Below, piece after piece: positions 1 to 5,679 of a stretch of 5,713 bases of DNA. The notes under the pieces were generated by a model, which saw only the letters and a program-made list of their open reading frames with translations, was not told where the DNA came from and searched no databases. Every line of letters begins with the position of its first letter. The first letter of the stretch is position 1. Position numbers and translations under genes: made by a program. Source of the stretch: UPXZ01 sp964634605. Lineage in GTDB: Bacteria; Bacteroidota; Bacteroidia; Bacteroidales; Paludibacteraceae. The stretch lies in assembly GCA_964634605.1 (NCBI GenBank), contig CAZWLJ010000077.1:1-5713 (forward strand), given 5' to 3'.

Positions 1-56
1 ACTGGTAACTGGTAACTGGTAACTGGTGACTGGTGACTGGTGACTGGTGACTGGTT
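1..56. repeat. Heptamer tandem array, 8 units, ACTGGT(A/G/T)
   Basis: Eight consecutive 7-bp units in perfect register: three ACTGGTA, four ACTGGTG and one ACTGGTT. The array begins at the window edge and may continue to the left. It stops 9 bp beyond the stop codon of the small four-helix-bundle gene. Read on the other strand the unit is CACCAGT, one base different from the CACCAAT phase of the array on the other side of that gene, so the two arrays are near-inverted copies. No coding function is apparent. Confidence 0.97.
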
Positions 57-65
57 AATCATTTT

Positions 66-419
66 TTATTTGTTAATAGATTTGATGAGACCCTGTAGCA
101 TTCTTGAAATTGAGTTTAATTCAGTTACTAATTCCTCTGATTTTTCATCGGTAATATATCCGAGCATTTTTGAAATAATCAACTGGGTTTCAAGTTCCGC
201 TCCACTTCCTAAAGCAATATACAGGAATTGACGAAATTCATTATCATGGTTACGGGCAGCGCCTTCTGCTATATTCGAAGGGACTGAAACAGCCGACCTT
301 CTTATTTGTGAAGTCAATCCATACAATTCCTCTTTTGGAAAAGAAGATGTGATTTTATAAACTGAAGCAACCAACTCAATAGATTTCCTCCAAACATCTA
401 AATCTTTATGCGTTTTCAT
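66..419 (-). CDS. Four-helix-bundle protein, 23S rRNA intervening-sequence protein (S23/bIVP)-like
   Basis: 117 residues from the ATG at 419. The family signature is clear: a KDLDVWRKSIELV first helix (about residues 5-17), then FPKEELYGLTSQIRRSA (27-43), VSVPSNIAEGAAR (44-56), and a third helix with FLYIALGSGAELETQL (65-80). This matches the TIGR02436-type family in sequence and usual length (about 115-125 aa). Relatives include proteins encoded in intervening sequences of some 23S rRNAs and the Avd accessory protein of diversity-generating retroelements; free-standing members such as this have no established role, though the basic helices suggest nucleic-acid binding. The frame extends two codons upstream to a TTG at 425, but that codon lies inside the heptamer array, so the ATG is preferred. 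The gene has almost no flanking unique DNA: arrays begin 3 bp upstream and 9 bp downstream. It is unrelated to the sugar genes and looks like an inserted cassette. Confidence 0.92.
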   Translation of the reverse strand: MKTHKDLDVWRKSIELVASVYKITSSFPKEELYGLTSQIRRSAVSVPSNIAEGAARNHDNEFRQFLYIALGSGAELETQLIISKMLGYITDEKSEELVTELNSISRMLQGLIKSINK

Positions 420-422
420 AAC

Positions 423-523
<101 letters not shown>

Positions 524-527
<4 letters not shown>

Positions 528-1519
528 AACTTCACTACTTTCAACAGCAATTCCTTCATCCCCTCCACATCCAGTTGGGTGGTGTTGTGCGAGTGATAGT
601 CGTCGATGTTCGATATTTCCTCCTGTCCTTCCACGAAGTACTTATCGTAGTTCAGGTCGCGGTTATCTGCCGGAATGCGGAAGTAGTTGCCCATATCCTC
701 GGCTTTAGCCATCTCTTCGCGGGTAACCAGTGTCTCGTACAGTTTTTCGCCGTGTCGCGTGCCGATTACTTTCACTTCGGTATCGGCATGGTAGAGTTGT
801 TTCAGTGCATCAGCCAGTACCGACAGCGTGGCTGCGGGTGCTTTCTGCACAAACAGGTCTCCGTTTTTGCCATGCTCGAAAGCATACAGCACCAGATCCA
901 CTGCATCATCGAGGGTCATCATGTAGCGTGTCATGTTGGGGTCGGTGATGGTGATGGGATTGCCCGATTTTATCTGGTCGATCCACAGCGGGATGACCGA
1001 TCCGCGACTGGCCATCACGTTGCCGTATCGGGTGCAGCAGATGGTGGTGGCAGCGTTTTCGCCGAGCTGACGCCCTTTGGCAATGGCTACTTTCTCCATC
1101 ATGGCTTTGCTGATACCCATCGCGTTGATGGGGTAAGCGGCTTTGTCGGTACTGAGCACCACCACATTTTTCACCCCGTGCTGAATGGCCGAGTCGAGTA
1201 CATTCTCGGTGCCGAAAACATTGGTACGCACTGCCTGTATGGGGAAAAACTCACACGAGGGCACCTGCTTGAGTGCAGCGGCATGAAACACGTAGTCCAC
1301 ACCCGCCATAGCGCCATCCACACTCCGTTTGTCACGCACATCGCCGATATAGAATTTTACCTTCGGATTTTGTATTGCATGACGCATATCATCCTGTTTC
1401 TTTTCATCCCGACTGAAAATGCGGATTTCTTTGATATCGGTATCCAGAAAGCGATCGAGTACGGCATTGCCGAATGATCCGGTGCCGCCGGTGATTAAAA
1501 GTACTTTGTCTTTGAACAT
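524..1519 (-). CDS. capE: CapE/WbjB/FnlA-type UDP-N-acetylglucosamine 4,6-dehydratase (5-epimerising)
   Basis: 331 residues; a cytosolic extended-type short-chain dehydrogenase. CapE-family enzymes convert UDP-GlcNAc to a UDP-2-acetamido-2,6-dideoxy-4-keto-hexose with C5 inversion, the first step toward UDP-L-FucNAc (then CapF and CapG). Seen here: nucleotide-binding TGGTGSFG (10-17), SRDEKKQDD (36-44), GDVRD (59-63), HAAALKQVPSCE (79-90), then STDKAAYPINAMGISKAMMEK split as S123-N132 and A133-K143. K126, M134 and K138 fall where CapE has its catalytic residues; Met replaces the usual SDR Tyr, a CapE trait. RYGNVMASRGSVIPL and GTRHGEKLYETL are also family hallmarks, and the whole protein resembles S. 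aureus CapE as I remember it. It is about ten residues shorter than CapE (I recall 342), because the reading frame runs into the heptamer array that supplies the stop. The gene is visibly more GC-rich than its neighbours. The ATG at 1519 is preceded by AT-rich sequence without a clear Shine-Dalgarno. Confidence 0.93.
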
Positions 1520-1530
1520 ATATATTTTAG

Positions 1531-1550
1531 TTTGTCAAGTTTATCAAGTT
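1531..1550. repeat. Short 9-bp repeat, (C)TTGATAAA / TATCAAGTT family
   Basis: Two adjacent copies of a 9-bp unit ending in CAAGTT (TTTGTCAAG then TTTATCAAG, followed by TT) lie about 12 bp upstream of the dehydratase start. The same unit in the opposite orientation recurs at 3911-3945, and a relative occurs at 3170-3198. It therefore belongs to a dispersed repeat family filling the gaps of this locus. The second copy continues into the 27-bp element at 1543-1569. Confidence 0.75.
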
Positions 1551-1569
1551 AGAAAGCGTCGCACTGAGC
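1543..1569 (+). repeat. 27-bp inverted repeat, left copy
   Basis: Bases 1543-1569 are an exact reverse complement, 27 of 27, of 3960-3986. Just outside the right end of this copy, after one mismatch, three more bases pair. It spans the end of the 9-bp repeat and the first CACTGAGC of the 16-bp repeat. The two copies enclose the nucleotidyltransferase and acetyltransferase genes (about 2.4 kb), a geometry that could permit inversion. Confidence 0.9.
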
Positions 1570-1672
1570 TTTGAGGTCACTGAGCTTTGAGGTCACTGAG
1601 CCTTGCGGTCACTGAGCCTTGCGGTCACTGAGCTTGTCGAAGTGTCGAAGTGCCGAAGTGCCGAAGTGCCGA
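1562..1672. repeat. Composite array: four 16-bp units, a CACTGAGCTTGTCGA core, four 8-bp units
   Basis: Four 16-bp units run from 1562 to 1625: two CACTGAGCTTTGAGGT and two CACTGAGCCTTGCGGT. A 15-bp CACTGAGCTTGTCGA follows (1626-1640), then four 8-bp units, AGTGTCGA once and AGTGCCGA three times (1641-1672). CACT...AGTG around 1626-1644 can pair as a small hairpin. The CACTGAGC-TTGTCGA-AGTG motif resembles a REP-like sequence that I know to be dispersed in many bacterial genomes. This is part of a 358-bp gene-free stretch (1520-1877) filled almost entirely with repeats; 1673-1705 is leftover sequence with one further TTTGTCAAGTTT. Confidence 0.93.
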
Positions 1673-1705
1673 AGTGTTTGTCAAGTTTCTGGTTGATGAC
1701 ATTTG

Positions 1706-1889
1706 GAACACGGATGACACGGATTAGACTGATTTAAACGGATAATAGTTTGAACACAGATGACACTGATTAGACTGATTTAACCGGATAAGAATTTTAT
1801 TTAAAAAATCAGTGTTCATCCGTTCAATCCGTGTCATCTGTGTTCTAATTAATCTGTGTTCATCCGTTCAATCCGTGTCATCTGTGTTC
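1706..1889. repeat. Nested inverted copies of a ~38-bp GAACACxGATGACACxGATT element
   Basis: Two direct copies (1706-1743 and 1752-1789, 46-bp spacing) begin GAACACGGATGACACGGATT and GAACACAGATGACACTGATT, each followed by an AGACTGATTTAAxCGGAT tail. Two copies in the opposite orientation (1807-1845 and 1851-1889, 44-bp spacing) each end in AATCCGTGTCATCTGTGTTC. The arms nest: 1752-1771 pairs with 1826-1845 (19 of 20) and 1706-1725 pairs with 1870-1889 (19 of 20), with a loop of about 54 bp. Similar GAACACGGATGACACGGATT-type repeats are known to me as widespread intergenic elements in environmental bacteria. The right-most copy overlaps the 3' end of the nucleotidyltransferase gene. Confidence 0.93.
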
Positions 1890-3059
1890 TATCCGGGTTA
1901 TCATCTTCCACAGCCCTTTCAACCCTATCCACCACCGGTAAGGGTAGTACAGCCAGTACACAGAAGAATGGCGGATTCCGAACCGGTTTCTCATAAATCT
2001 CTCAGGTGGAAAAACTACCATTCGCAGGTAATGCAGTTTAGCTCCCAAGCTGTTCTTTTTCGCTATGTTTCTGATATGACCGGATGCACCAAACGATTCT
2101 GTTTTAACTCCATTTAAATACTGTATAAACCGTTTTTCGTCCTGAGCGGTTAATAAGTACCCATACTTAGCCGATATATTCTCCGGTGCAGATACCCTGA
2201 AATACTTTATTACCATTGCCAGGTATTTGTACACGATATCTTCGCTATTGTATTGTTTGCAGCGCTCATTCAGCACCTGCCAGTCTGTTCTTTCTCCCTG
2301 AAATTCAATCCAGTTTACGATGTCCATGAAATTGGTAAACTGCACTTGTCCCATTAAGAAATGTTTATCCAGGTGAATGCACAGGAATATCAGCAAATCG
2401 TACATTTCCATTACCTGCGTGTCAACACCGTGAATTACGGCGGTTTCACTGCGTGCAATGATCTGCTCCGAATCCAGGCGGCAGTTATTTTTCTCCCTGT
2501 GCAGTTCGATGTGTATTTCCACCGAAACACCCTCAAAAATCATGGCAGGATAATGGATCACTCCCAGACTGTCAGCAATCAGATGCGACACCTCATCGCC
2601 CGATTGTACAAATCCGATTTCACGGAGCACCTTCAGACTTTTTTCGCCATCCGCCTTACGTACCAGCAAATCGATATCGCTCAGCTGCCGCAGACCAATA
2701 TCTCCGTACAGTTTCTCCGAAAGGTGAATTCCTTTGAGTGCCACTGCCGGAATGCCATTGTCCGTAAAAGCCTTTATTACCTTTCGAAACACACTGTAAA
2801 GCACCATGTTCCGGCTTAGCGTATGGTAATAGGTTTGTTTCAGTTTCTCCTGAGCCGAACGGGGAATCCGTTCTTTATCCGGAAGCTGCTGCATGTGCCG
2901 GTAAAACAGCGGACCCACACCACGGGCTATCAGCGAATCTGCGAGTTGCTCCCAGTCTTTTACTTCCCGAAGCAAACGATTCACCTCGCTCACTTCTTCA
3001 TCGGGCAGGTGTATCTTCGCTGATAAAAGCAGTATTTTATTTTCAGGAGTTAATTGCAT
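1878..3059 (-). CDS. Nucleotidyltransferase-fold family protein (NTP_transf_5 type)
   Basis: 393 residues, start ATG at 3059. The diagnostic block is AVALKG (105-110), then GLRQLSDIDLLV (122-133). D128 and D130 form the paired acidic motif of DNA polymerase beta-like nucleotidyltransferases, and VEIHIELH (180-187) sits where the third acidic or histidine element is expected. Preceding helices (about 20-100) and a mainly helical C-terminal half with LLIFLCIHLDKHFLMG complete the family layout. Members are often found in exopolysaccharide and some peptide-modification clusters, but the substrate is unknown to me, so no reaction is assigned. The C-terminus ends in basic and aromatic residues, VYWLYYPYRWWIGLKGLW, and could touch the membrane; no signal peptide is evident. 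The final residues E-H-R and the TGA stop are read from a copy of the 38-bp repeat (GAACACAGATGA), so the original end may have been replaced. A repeat-filled gap separates it from the acetyltransferase gene. Confidence 0.85.
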   Translation of the reverse strand: MQLTPENKILLLSAKIHLPDEEVSEVNRLLREVKDWEQLADSLIARGVGPLFYRHMQQLPDKERIPRSAQEKLKQTYYHTLSRNMVLYSVFRKVIKAFTDNGIPAVALKGIHLSEKLYGDIGLRQLSDIDLLVRKADGEKSLKVLREIGFVQSGDEVSHLIADSLGVIHYPAMIFEGVSVEIHIELHREKNNCRLDSEQIIARSETAVIHGVDTQVMEMYDLLIFLCIHLDKHFLMGQVQFTNFMDIVNWIEFQGERTDWQVLNERCKQYNSEDIVYKYLAMVIKYFRVSAPENISAKYGYLLTAQDEKRFIQYLNGVKTESFGASGHIRNIAKKNSLGAKLHYLRMVVFPPERFMRNRFGIRHSSVYWLYYPYRWWIGLKGLWKMITRIEHR

Positions 3060-3104
3060 TATTTAGAAGATAGTGCTGTACTGTGAGAACCTAAGTGTTG
3101 AAGT

Positions 3105-3160
3105 GTGATTGGTGATTGGTGATTGGTAAATTGTAAATCGTAAATTGTAAATTGTAATTC
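3105..3160. repeat. Heptamer tandem array, 8 units, GTGATTG switching to GTAAATT
   Basis: Eight heptamers in register: three GTGATTG (3105-3125), then GTAAATT, GTAAATC, GTAAATT, GTAAATT and a degenerate GTAATTC (3154-3160). GTGATTG is the reverse complement of the CAATCAC unit at 500-527, so the same unit occurs in both orientations in different gaps. As in the 423-527 array, unit type changes without loss of phase. It lies upstream of the nucleotidyltransferase start; 3061-3104 between them holds only a degenerate AAGTGTTGAAGTG. Confidence 0.95.
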
Positions 3161-3169
3161 CTGACTTTC

Positions 3170-3200
3170 AACTTTATGAACTTGACGAACTTTACAAACT
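3170..3200. repeat. 9-bp tandem repeat, AACTTxxxx, at the acetyltransferase 3' end
   Basis: Units AACTTTATG (3170), AACTTGACG (3179) and AACTTTACA (3188), followed by a partial AACTA. The stop codon of the acetyltransferase (complement of CTA at 3199-3201) falls in the partial fourth unit. The unit is a relative of the 9-bp repeat at 3911-3945 and, inverted, at 1531-1550. Confidence 0.85.
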
Positions 3201-3795
3201 ACTTTTCTGTTAACTGCTTTACAACTTTGCACCGGTTACCCACTGCCAGTACATTGTCGGGAATATCTTTTGTTACAACCGAACCGGCTCCAATTATACA
3301 CCATTTGCCTATTTTTATTCCCTGGATAACAACTGTTCCGGCTCCAATCCAGGTCCCTTCACCAACAGTTACATTACCACATAATGTGGCATGCGGTGAG
3401 ACATGAACAAAATCAGCAATTTTACAATCGTGATCAACGGATGCTCCGGTATTAATGATACAATGCTTTCCTATTTCAACACCAGACTGAATAATTGCAC
3501 CCTGCATAACCACAGTACCTTCATTAATTACGACATGAGGCGACACAACCGCTGAAGTATGAACAGCTGTCTCAAATTCCACATCCTGAAGTTTTCCAAC
3601 CACTTTCTGTCTGGTTTTGTTGTCGCCAATGCTGATAATAACAGGTGAAGGTCTTTCCATTCCGTGAAAGACAGCATAACCCATCAGTTCATCGATTGCC
3701 GGATTATCGTCAACCATTCCTGTTAACTGTTTTCCCTGTGATTGCAGAATGTCAGCAATTACTTTCGCATGTCCGCTTGCACCGTATAAATACAT
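3199..3795 (-). CDS. PglD/NeuD-like sugar acetyltransferase with left-handed beta-helix
   Basis: 198 residues; cytosolic. PglD-type enzymes transfer acetyl from acetyl-CoA to the 4-amino group of UDP-linked 2,4-diamino-6-deoxy sugars; NeuD relatives O-acetylate sialic acid, so the exact acceptor is uncertain. The N-terminal nucleotide-sugar-binding domain shows YLYGASGHAKVIADIL (2-17) and a GMVDDNP segment (26-32), then VIISIGDNKTRQKV (52-65). From about residue 82 hexapeptide repeats form the beta-helix, including GASVDHDCKIADFVHVSPHA (117-136), VGEGTWIGAGTVV and IGAGSVVTKDIPDN. H122, followed by acidic D123, matches the catalytic His of PglD, and H131 matches its second conserved His. Length is normal for the family. 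The ATG at 3795 is preceded by an A-rich TTAAAAAAA and no Shine-Dalgarno, as is common in Bacteroidota. The stop TAG lies at the edge of a 9-bp repeat. With the sugar-transferase remnant just upstream it recalls the pglC-pglD order of glycan loci. Confidence 0.92.
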   Translation of the reverse strand: MYLYGASGHAKVIADILQSQGKQLTGMVDDNPAIDELMGYAVFHGMERPSPVIISIGDNKTRQKVVGKLQDVEFETAVHTSAVVSPHVVINEGTVVMQGAIIQSGVEIGKHCIINTGASVDHDCKIADFVHVSPHATLCGNVTVGEGTWIGAGTVVIQGIKIGKWCIIGAGSVVTKDIPDNVLAVGNRCKVVKQLTEK

Positions 3796-3805
3796 TTTTT
3801 TTAAT

Positions 3806-3875
3806 GATGAATTATGAATGATAAGTGATAAGTGATAAGTGATGAGTTAAGAACTCAGAAGTTAGACGTTAGAAC
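3806..3875. repeat. Heptamer array with progressive drift, 10 units
   Basis: Ten 7-bp steps in register upstream of the acetyltransferase start: GATGAAT, TATGAAT, three GATAAGT (3820-3840), GATGAGT, TAAGAAC, TCAGAAG, TTAGACG and TTAGAAC. The three central units are identical and the rest diverge step by step while keeping the 7-bp phase. It begins 11 bp upstream of the acetyltransferase ATG. Confidence 0.8.
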
Positions 3876-4013
3876 CGAAACTATAAACTATTGACTATAA
3901 ACCACTTTCTAACTTGACAAACTTTCAAACTTGATAAACTTGATAAACATTTCGACAAGGCTCAGTGCGACGCTTTCTAACTTGATGAACCTGAAACTCA
4001 GAACTATAAACTA
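3876..4013. repeat. Mixed short-repeat block: AACTATAAACTA copies and 9-bp AACTTGATA array
   Basis: AACTATAAACTA occurs at 3879-3890 and again exactly at 4002-4013, with a variant ACTATAAACCA between. AACTTGACA (3911), AACTTTCA (3920) and two AACTTGATA units (3928-3945) form a near 9-bp array. A TTCGACAAGGCTCAGTGCGACGC-type segment follows at 3951-3973, related to the CACTGAGCTTGTCGA element at 1626 but inverted. The last AACTATAAACTA ends exactly on the stop codon (complement of CTA, 4011-4013) of the sugar-transferase remnant. Confidence 0.85.
3960..3986 (-). repeat. 27-bp inverted repeat, right copy
   Basis: This is the exact reverse complement of 1543-1569. It contains GCTCAGTGCGACG and TTTCTAACTTGAT. 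It sits in the gap between the acetyltransferase gene and the sugar-transferase remnant, so the pair encloses two intact genes. Confidence 0.9.
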
Positions 4014-4211
4014 ATTCCCTCTAAAAGCCTCCATCGTTGTACTGGTATCCGAACTGATTCCCTCCCGTTTAAATACATTATAAACAGTTTTTAAAAGGAT
4101 TTTAATGTCCAGTAAAAATGTAACATGCTCCACATACCACACATCGTACTCAAACTTCTGTTCCCAGCTGATGGCATTCCGTCCGTTTACCTGTGCCCAG
4201 CCTGTACCCCG
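4011..4211 (-). pseudogene. C-terminal remnant of a bacterial sugar transferase (polyprenyl-phosphate sugar-1-phosphate transferase)
   Basis: In the frame read from 4211 the last 66 codons give GTGWAQVNGRNAISWEQKFE, then YDVWYVEHVTFLLDIKILLK, TVYNVFKREGISS and a tail ending EAFRGN before TAG. This is the conserved C-terminus of the bacterial sugar transferase family (PF02397; PglC, WcaJ and similar), normally preceded by RPGxTGW. Here the frame is closed by TGA at 4214-4212 just before CGG-GGT-ACA, and no upstream transferase sequence exists: the N-terminal membrane segment and catalytic core (at least about 130 residues) are gone. The preceding DNA belongs to a different gene in another frame, so this is a deletion or recombination product and would not be translated from its own start. 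The stop codon coincides with a copy of AACTATAAACTA. Such an enzyme would have loaded the first sugar phosphate onto undecaprenyl phosphate. Confidence 0.88.
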
Positions 4212-4324
4212 TCATCAAAGAAACCCACGATGTTCCATTCCGGATTGATACTATTAATTGATCCGATAATGGATGCTATTTCCCTGCCAAAACCTCCAAA
4301 ACCGTAAATTGCTATATCTTTCAT
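4187..4324 (-). pseudogene. N-terminal remnant of a NeuD-type acetyltransferase, fused out of frame to the sugar-transferase remnant
   Basis: From the ATG at 4324 the frame gives MKDIAIYGFGGFGREIASII, then GSINSINPEWNIVGFFDDGV, then five unrelated residues and TAA at 4189-4187. The first 40 residues match the N-terminal Rossmann-like domain of Bacteroidota NeuD/PglD-type acetyltransferases (nucleotide-binding YGxGGFGRE; GFFDDG at the usual distance). The beta-helix catalytic domain is missing: after DDGV at about 4205 the DNA is that of the sugar transferase in a different frame. The likely breakpoint is in GACGGGGTACAGG (4213-4201 on the minus strand). The product, if made, would be 45 residues and inactive. 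A sequencing or assembly chimera is possible and cannot be excluded here. Confidence 0.87.
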
Positions 4325-4348
4325 ATCTCTGAATTCGTTAAAAAGCAT

Positions 4349-4396
4349 TGTTCCCGTCGTTCTCTTAATTCTACTTTTTTACAAACCACGGGAACA
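4349..4396. other. 9-bp perfect inverted repeat with 30-bp loop, downstream of the ATPase gene
   Basis: TGTTCCCGT at 4349-4357 is the exact reverse complement of ACGGGAACA at 4388-4396. It lies in the 78-bp gap between the ATPase stop (4405-4403) and the start of the acetyltransferase remnant (4324). Read on the minus strand the second arm is followed a few bases later by CTTTTT, so a weak transcription terminator is conceivable, but the long loop argues against a standard one. Confidence 0.45.
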
Positions 4397-4402
4397 GGAT
4401 TA

Positions 4403-5656
4403 TTATCTGCCTAAAGAAGCTAATGAAATCACATTTATTCCATCCGGTCTTCGATAACTCATTCCGGTTCCGGTAATTATATTCAATGATTTTGGTAATT
4501 CCATTTTGGCAGTATCTATATTGGCTGCAAATTTTTTAAGATTTTCGGCTGCTTCTTCAATGTAACCTACACCCAGCTTTATTTCAAAAGCAGCATAATC
4601 TCCATTACGTTTCTGTACAATTGCATCTACCTCATAACCATACGAGTCGTTGTAGTGAAACACAGTAGCATCGTTGGCTTTAGCATACACATTTAACTCG
4701 TGGGTAGCCAGCGATTCAAACAAAAAGCCGGTATATTTAATGTCTTTTATCAATGATTCTTTATCTAAACCCAATGCTGCTGCTGCCAGCGATGTATCAC
4801 ACAAATGTCTTTTAGGTGATTTACGCAACGAAGCCGATGAGCGAATATGCGGATTGAAAGCTGGCTGTTCATACAAAATCATTAATCGTGAAAGGGCATC
4901 TAAATAATCTGAAATTGTGTTTCGCGACAATTCATTTTTTTCAGTAGTCTTTACATCCTGTTCCAGGGTTTTATTATCAACCAGGGTGGCAGTATTACGC
5001 GAAAGAGAACGTAGCAGACTTCGTACTTTTAACGGGTCGCGTTTCACTCCCGAAACCCGGCTCATGTCCACCTCACATAGCAAATCAACATAACCGCGAT
5101 TTATGCTGAGGGCATTTTTTGTATTTTCGCCCATTAAAGCAGGCCATCCGCCTGTTAACATTCTATCTATAATAAAATCGAGCTGAATTGCAGGTTCATG
5201 GAAGTTACCCAAATCACCCCGGAGTAAATCCGACATTTTCAGGTTGCCGCTGGAATAACCTAATTCCTGCCAGGTCATCGTGTCCATCTGCAACACATTA
5301 AAACGTCCGGCTCCACTATGCAGTTTTACATCATCGGGCGGATTTGCAGAACCGGTGAGAATAAACTGTCCTTTAGCTTTCCGGTCGTCCACTTCGTGCC
5401 TTACATAATTCCATATCTCAGGCTGCTCCTGCCACTCATCAATTAACCGCGGGGTATTCCCTGCCAGCAACAGTGAAGGATTAGTAGCCATCATTACCGG
5501 TATCTGAGGATCTCTGTCCATTTCCAGTATACTTTTGGCATATTGTCTGGCTGTGGCTGTTTTTCCGCAATATTTTGGCCCTTTAATCAGCACAGCACCT
5601 GCGGCTGACATTTTTTCCAACAAATCATCTTCAATTAGTCTTTTAATATATTCCAT
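4403..5656 (-). CDS. AAA_14 / DUF4143-type ATPase
   Basis: 417 residues from the ATG at 5656. The N-terminal ATPase domain shows Walker A GPKYCGKT (26-33), a Walker B-like PRLIDEWQEQPEIW (69-82) and the FILTGSA strand (98-104). A GGWPALM motif links it to the C-terminal DUF4143 domain, which carries TGFLFESLATHELNVYA and an EVDAIV (342-347) ... FEIKLG (357-362) pair. E342, D344, E358 and K360 are laid out like a restriction-endonuclease-like (PD-(D/E)XK) core, though nuclease activity is not established for this family. Length is typical. Such ATPases are abundant and patchily distributed in Bacteroidota and archaea, with no firm role. The frame extends upstream to a TTG at 5710, but that start overlaps the promoter boxes, and the first 18 codons are AT-rich and unlike the family; MEYIKRLIEDDLLE is the normal start. 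It has its own promoter and is probably unrelated to sugar synthesis. Confidence 0.92.
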   Translation of the reverse strand: MEYIKRLIEDDLLEKMSAAGAVLIKGPKYCGKTATARQYAKSILEMDRDPQIPVMMATNPSLLLAGNTPRLIDEWQEQPEIWNYVRHEVDDRKAKGQFILTGSANPPDDVKLHSGAGRFNVLQMDTMTWQELGYSSGNLKMSDLLRGDLGNFHEPAIQLDFIIDRMLTGGWPALMGENTKNALSINRGYVDLLCEVDMSRVSGVKRDPLKVRSLLRSLSRNTATLVDNKTLEQDVKTTEKNELSRNTISDYLDALSRLMILYEQPAFNPHIRSSASLRKSPKRHLCDTSLAAAALGLDKESLIKDIKYTGFLFESLATHELNVYAKANDATVFHYNDSYGYEVDAIVQKRNGDYAAFEIKLGVGYIEEAAENLKKFAANIDTAKMELPKSLNIITGTGMSYRRPDGINVISLASLGR

Positions 5657-5679
5657 AAAATTGCATTTAATTATTAAGG

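Noticed and set aside
575..1477. A 300-codon open frame on the plus strand, antisense to capE
   Set aside because: It mirrors the strongly supported capE reading frame, matches no family I recognise, and is explained by the GC-rich codon pattern of capE.
1520..1545. TTGACA plus AT-rich sequence upstream of capE as an E. coli-type promoter
   Set aside because: TTGACA is part of the dispersed 9-bp repeat, spacing to the AT-rich stretch is too short, and Bacteroidota housekeeping promoters do not use this consensus.
1812..2117. A 101-codon plus-strand frame beginning MFIRSIRVICVLINLCSS
   Set aside because: Its start is a translation of the 38-bp repeat and the remainder is antisense to the nucleotidyltransferase gene; such repeat translations are a common source of spurious proteins.
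3844..3856. GAGTT-AAG-AACTC hairpin as a terminator
   Set aside because: The stem is only five base pairs, there is no following T-run on either strand, and it lies within the heptamer array.
4125..4307. A 60-codon plus-strand frame
   Set aside because: It is antisense to the two clear enzyme remnants and has no recognisable features.
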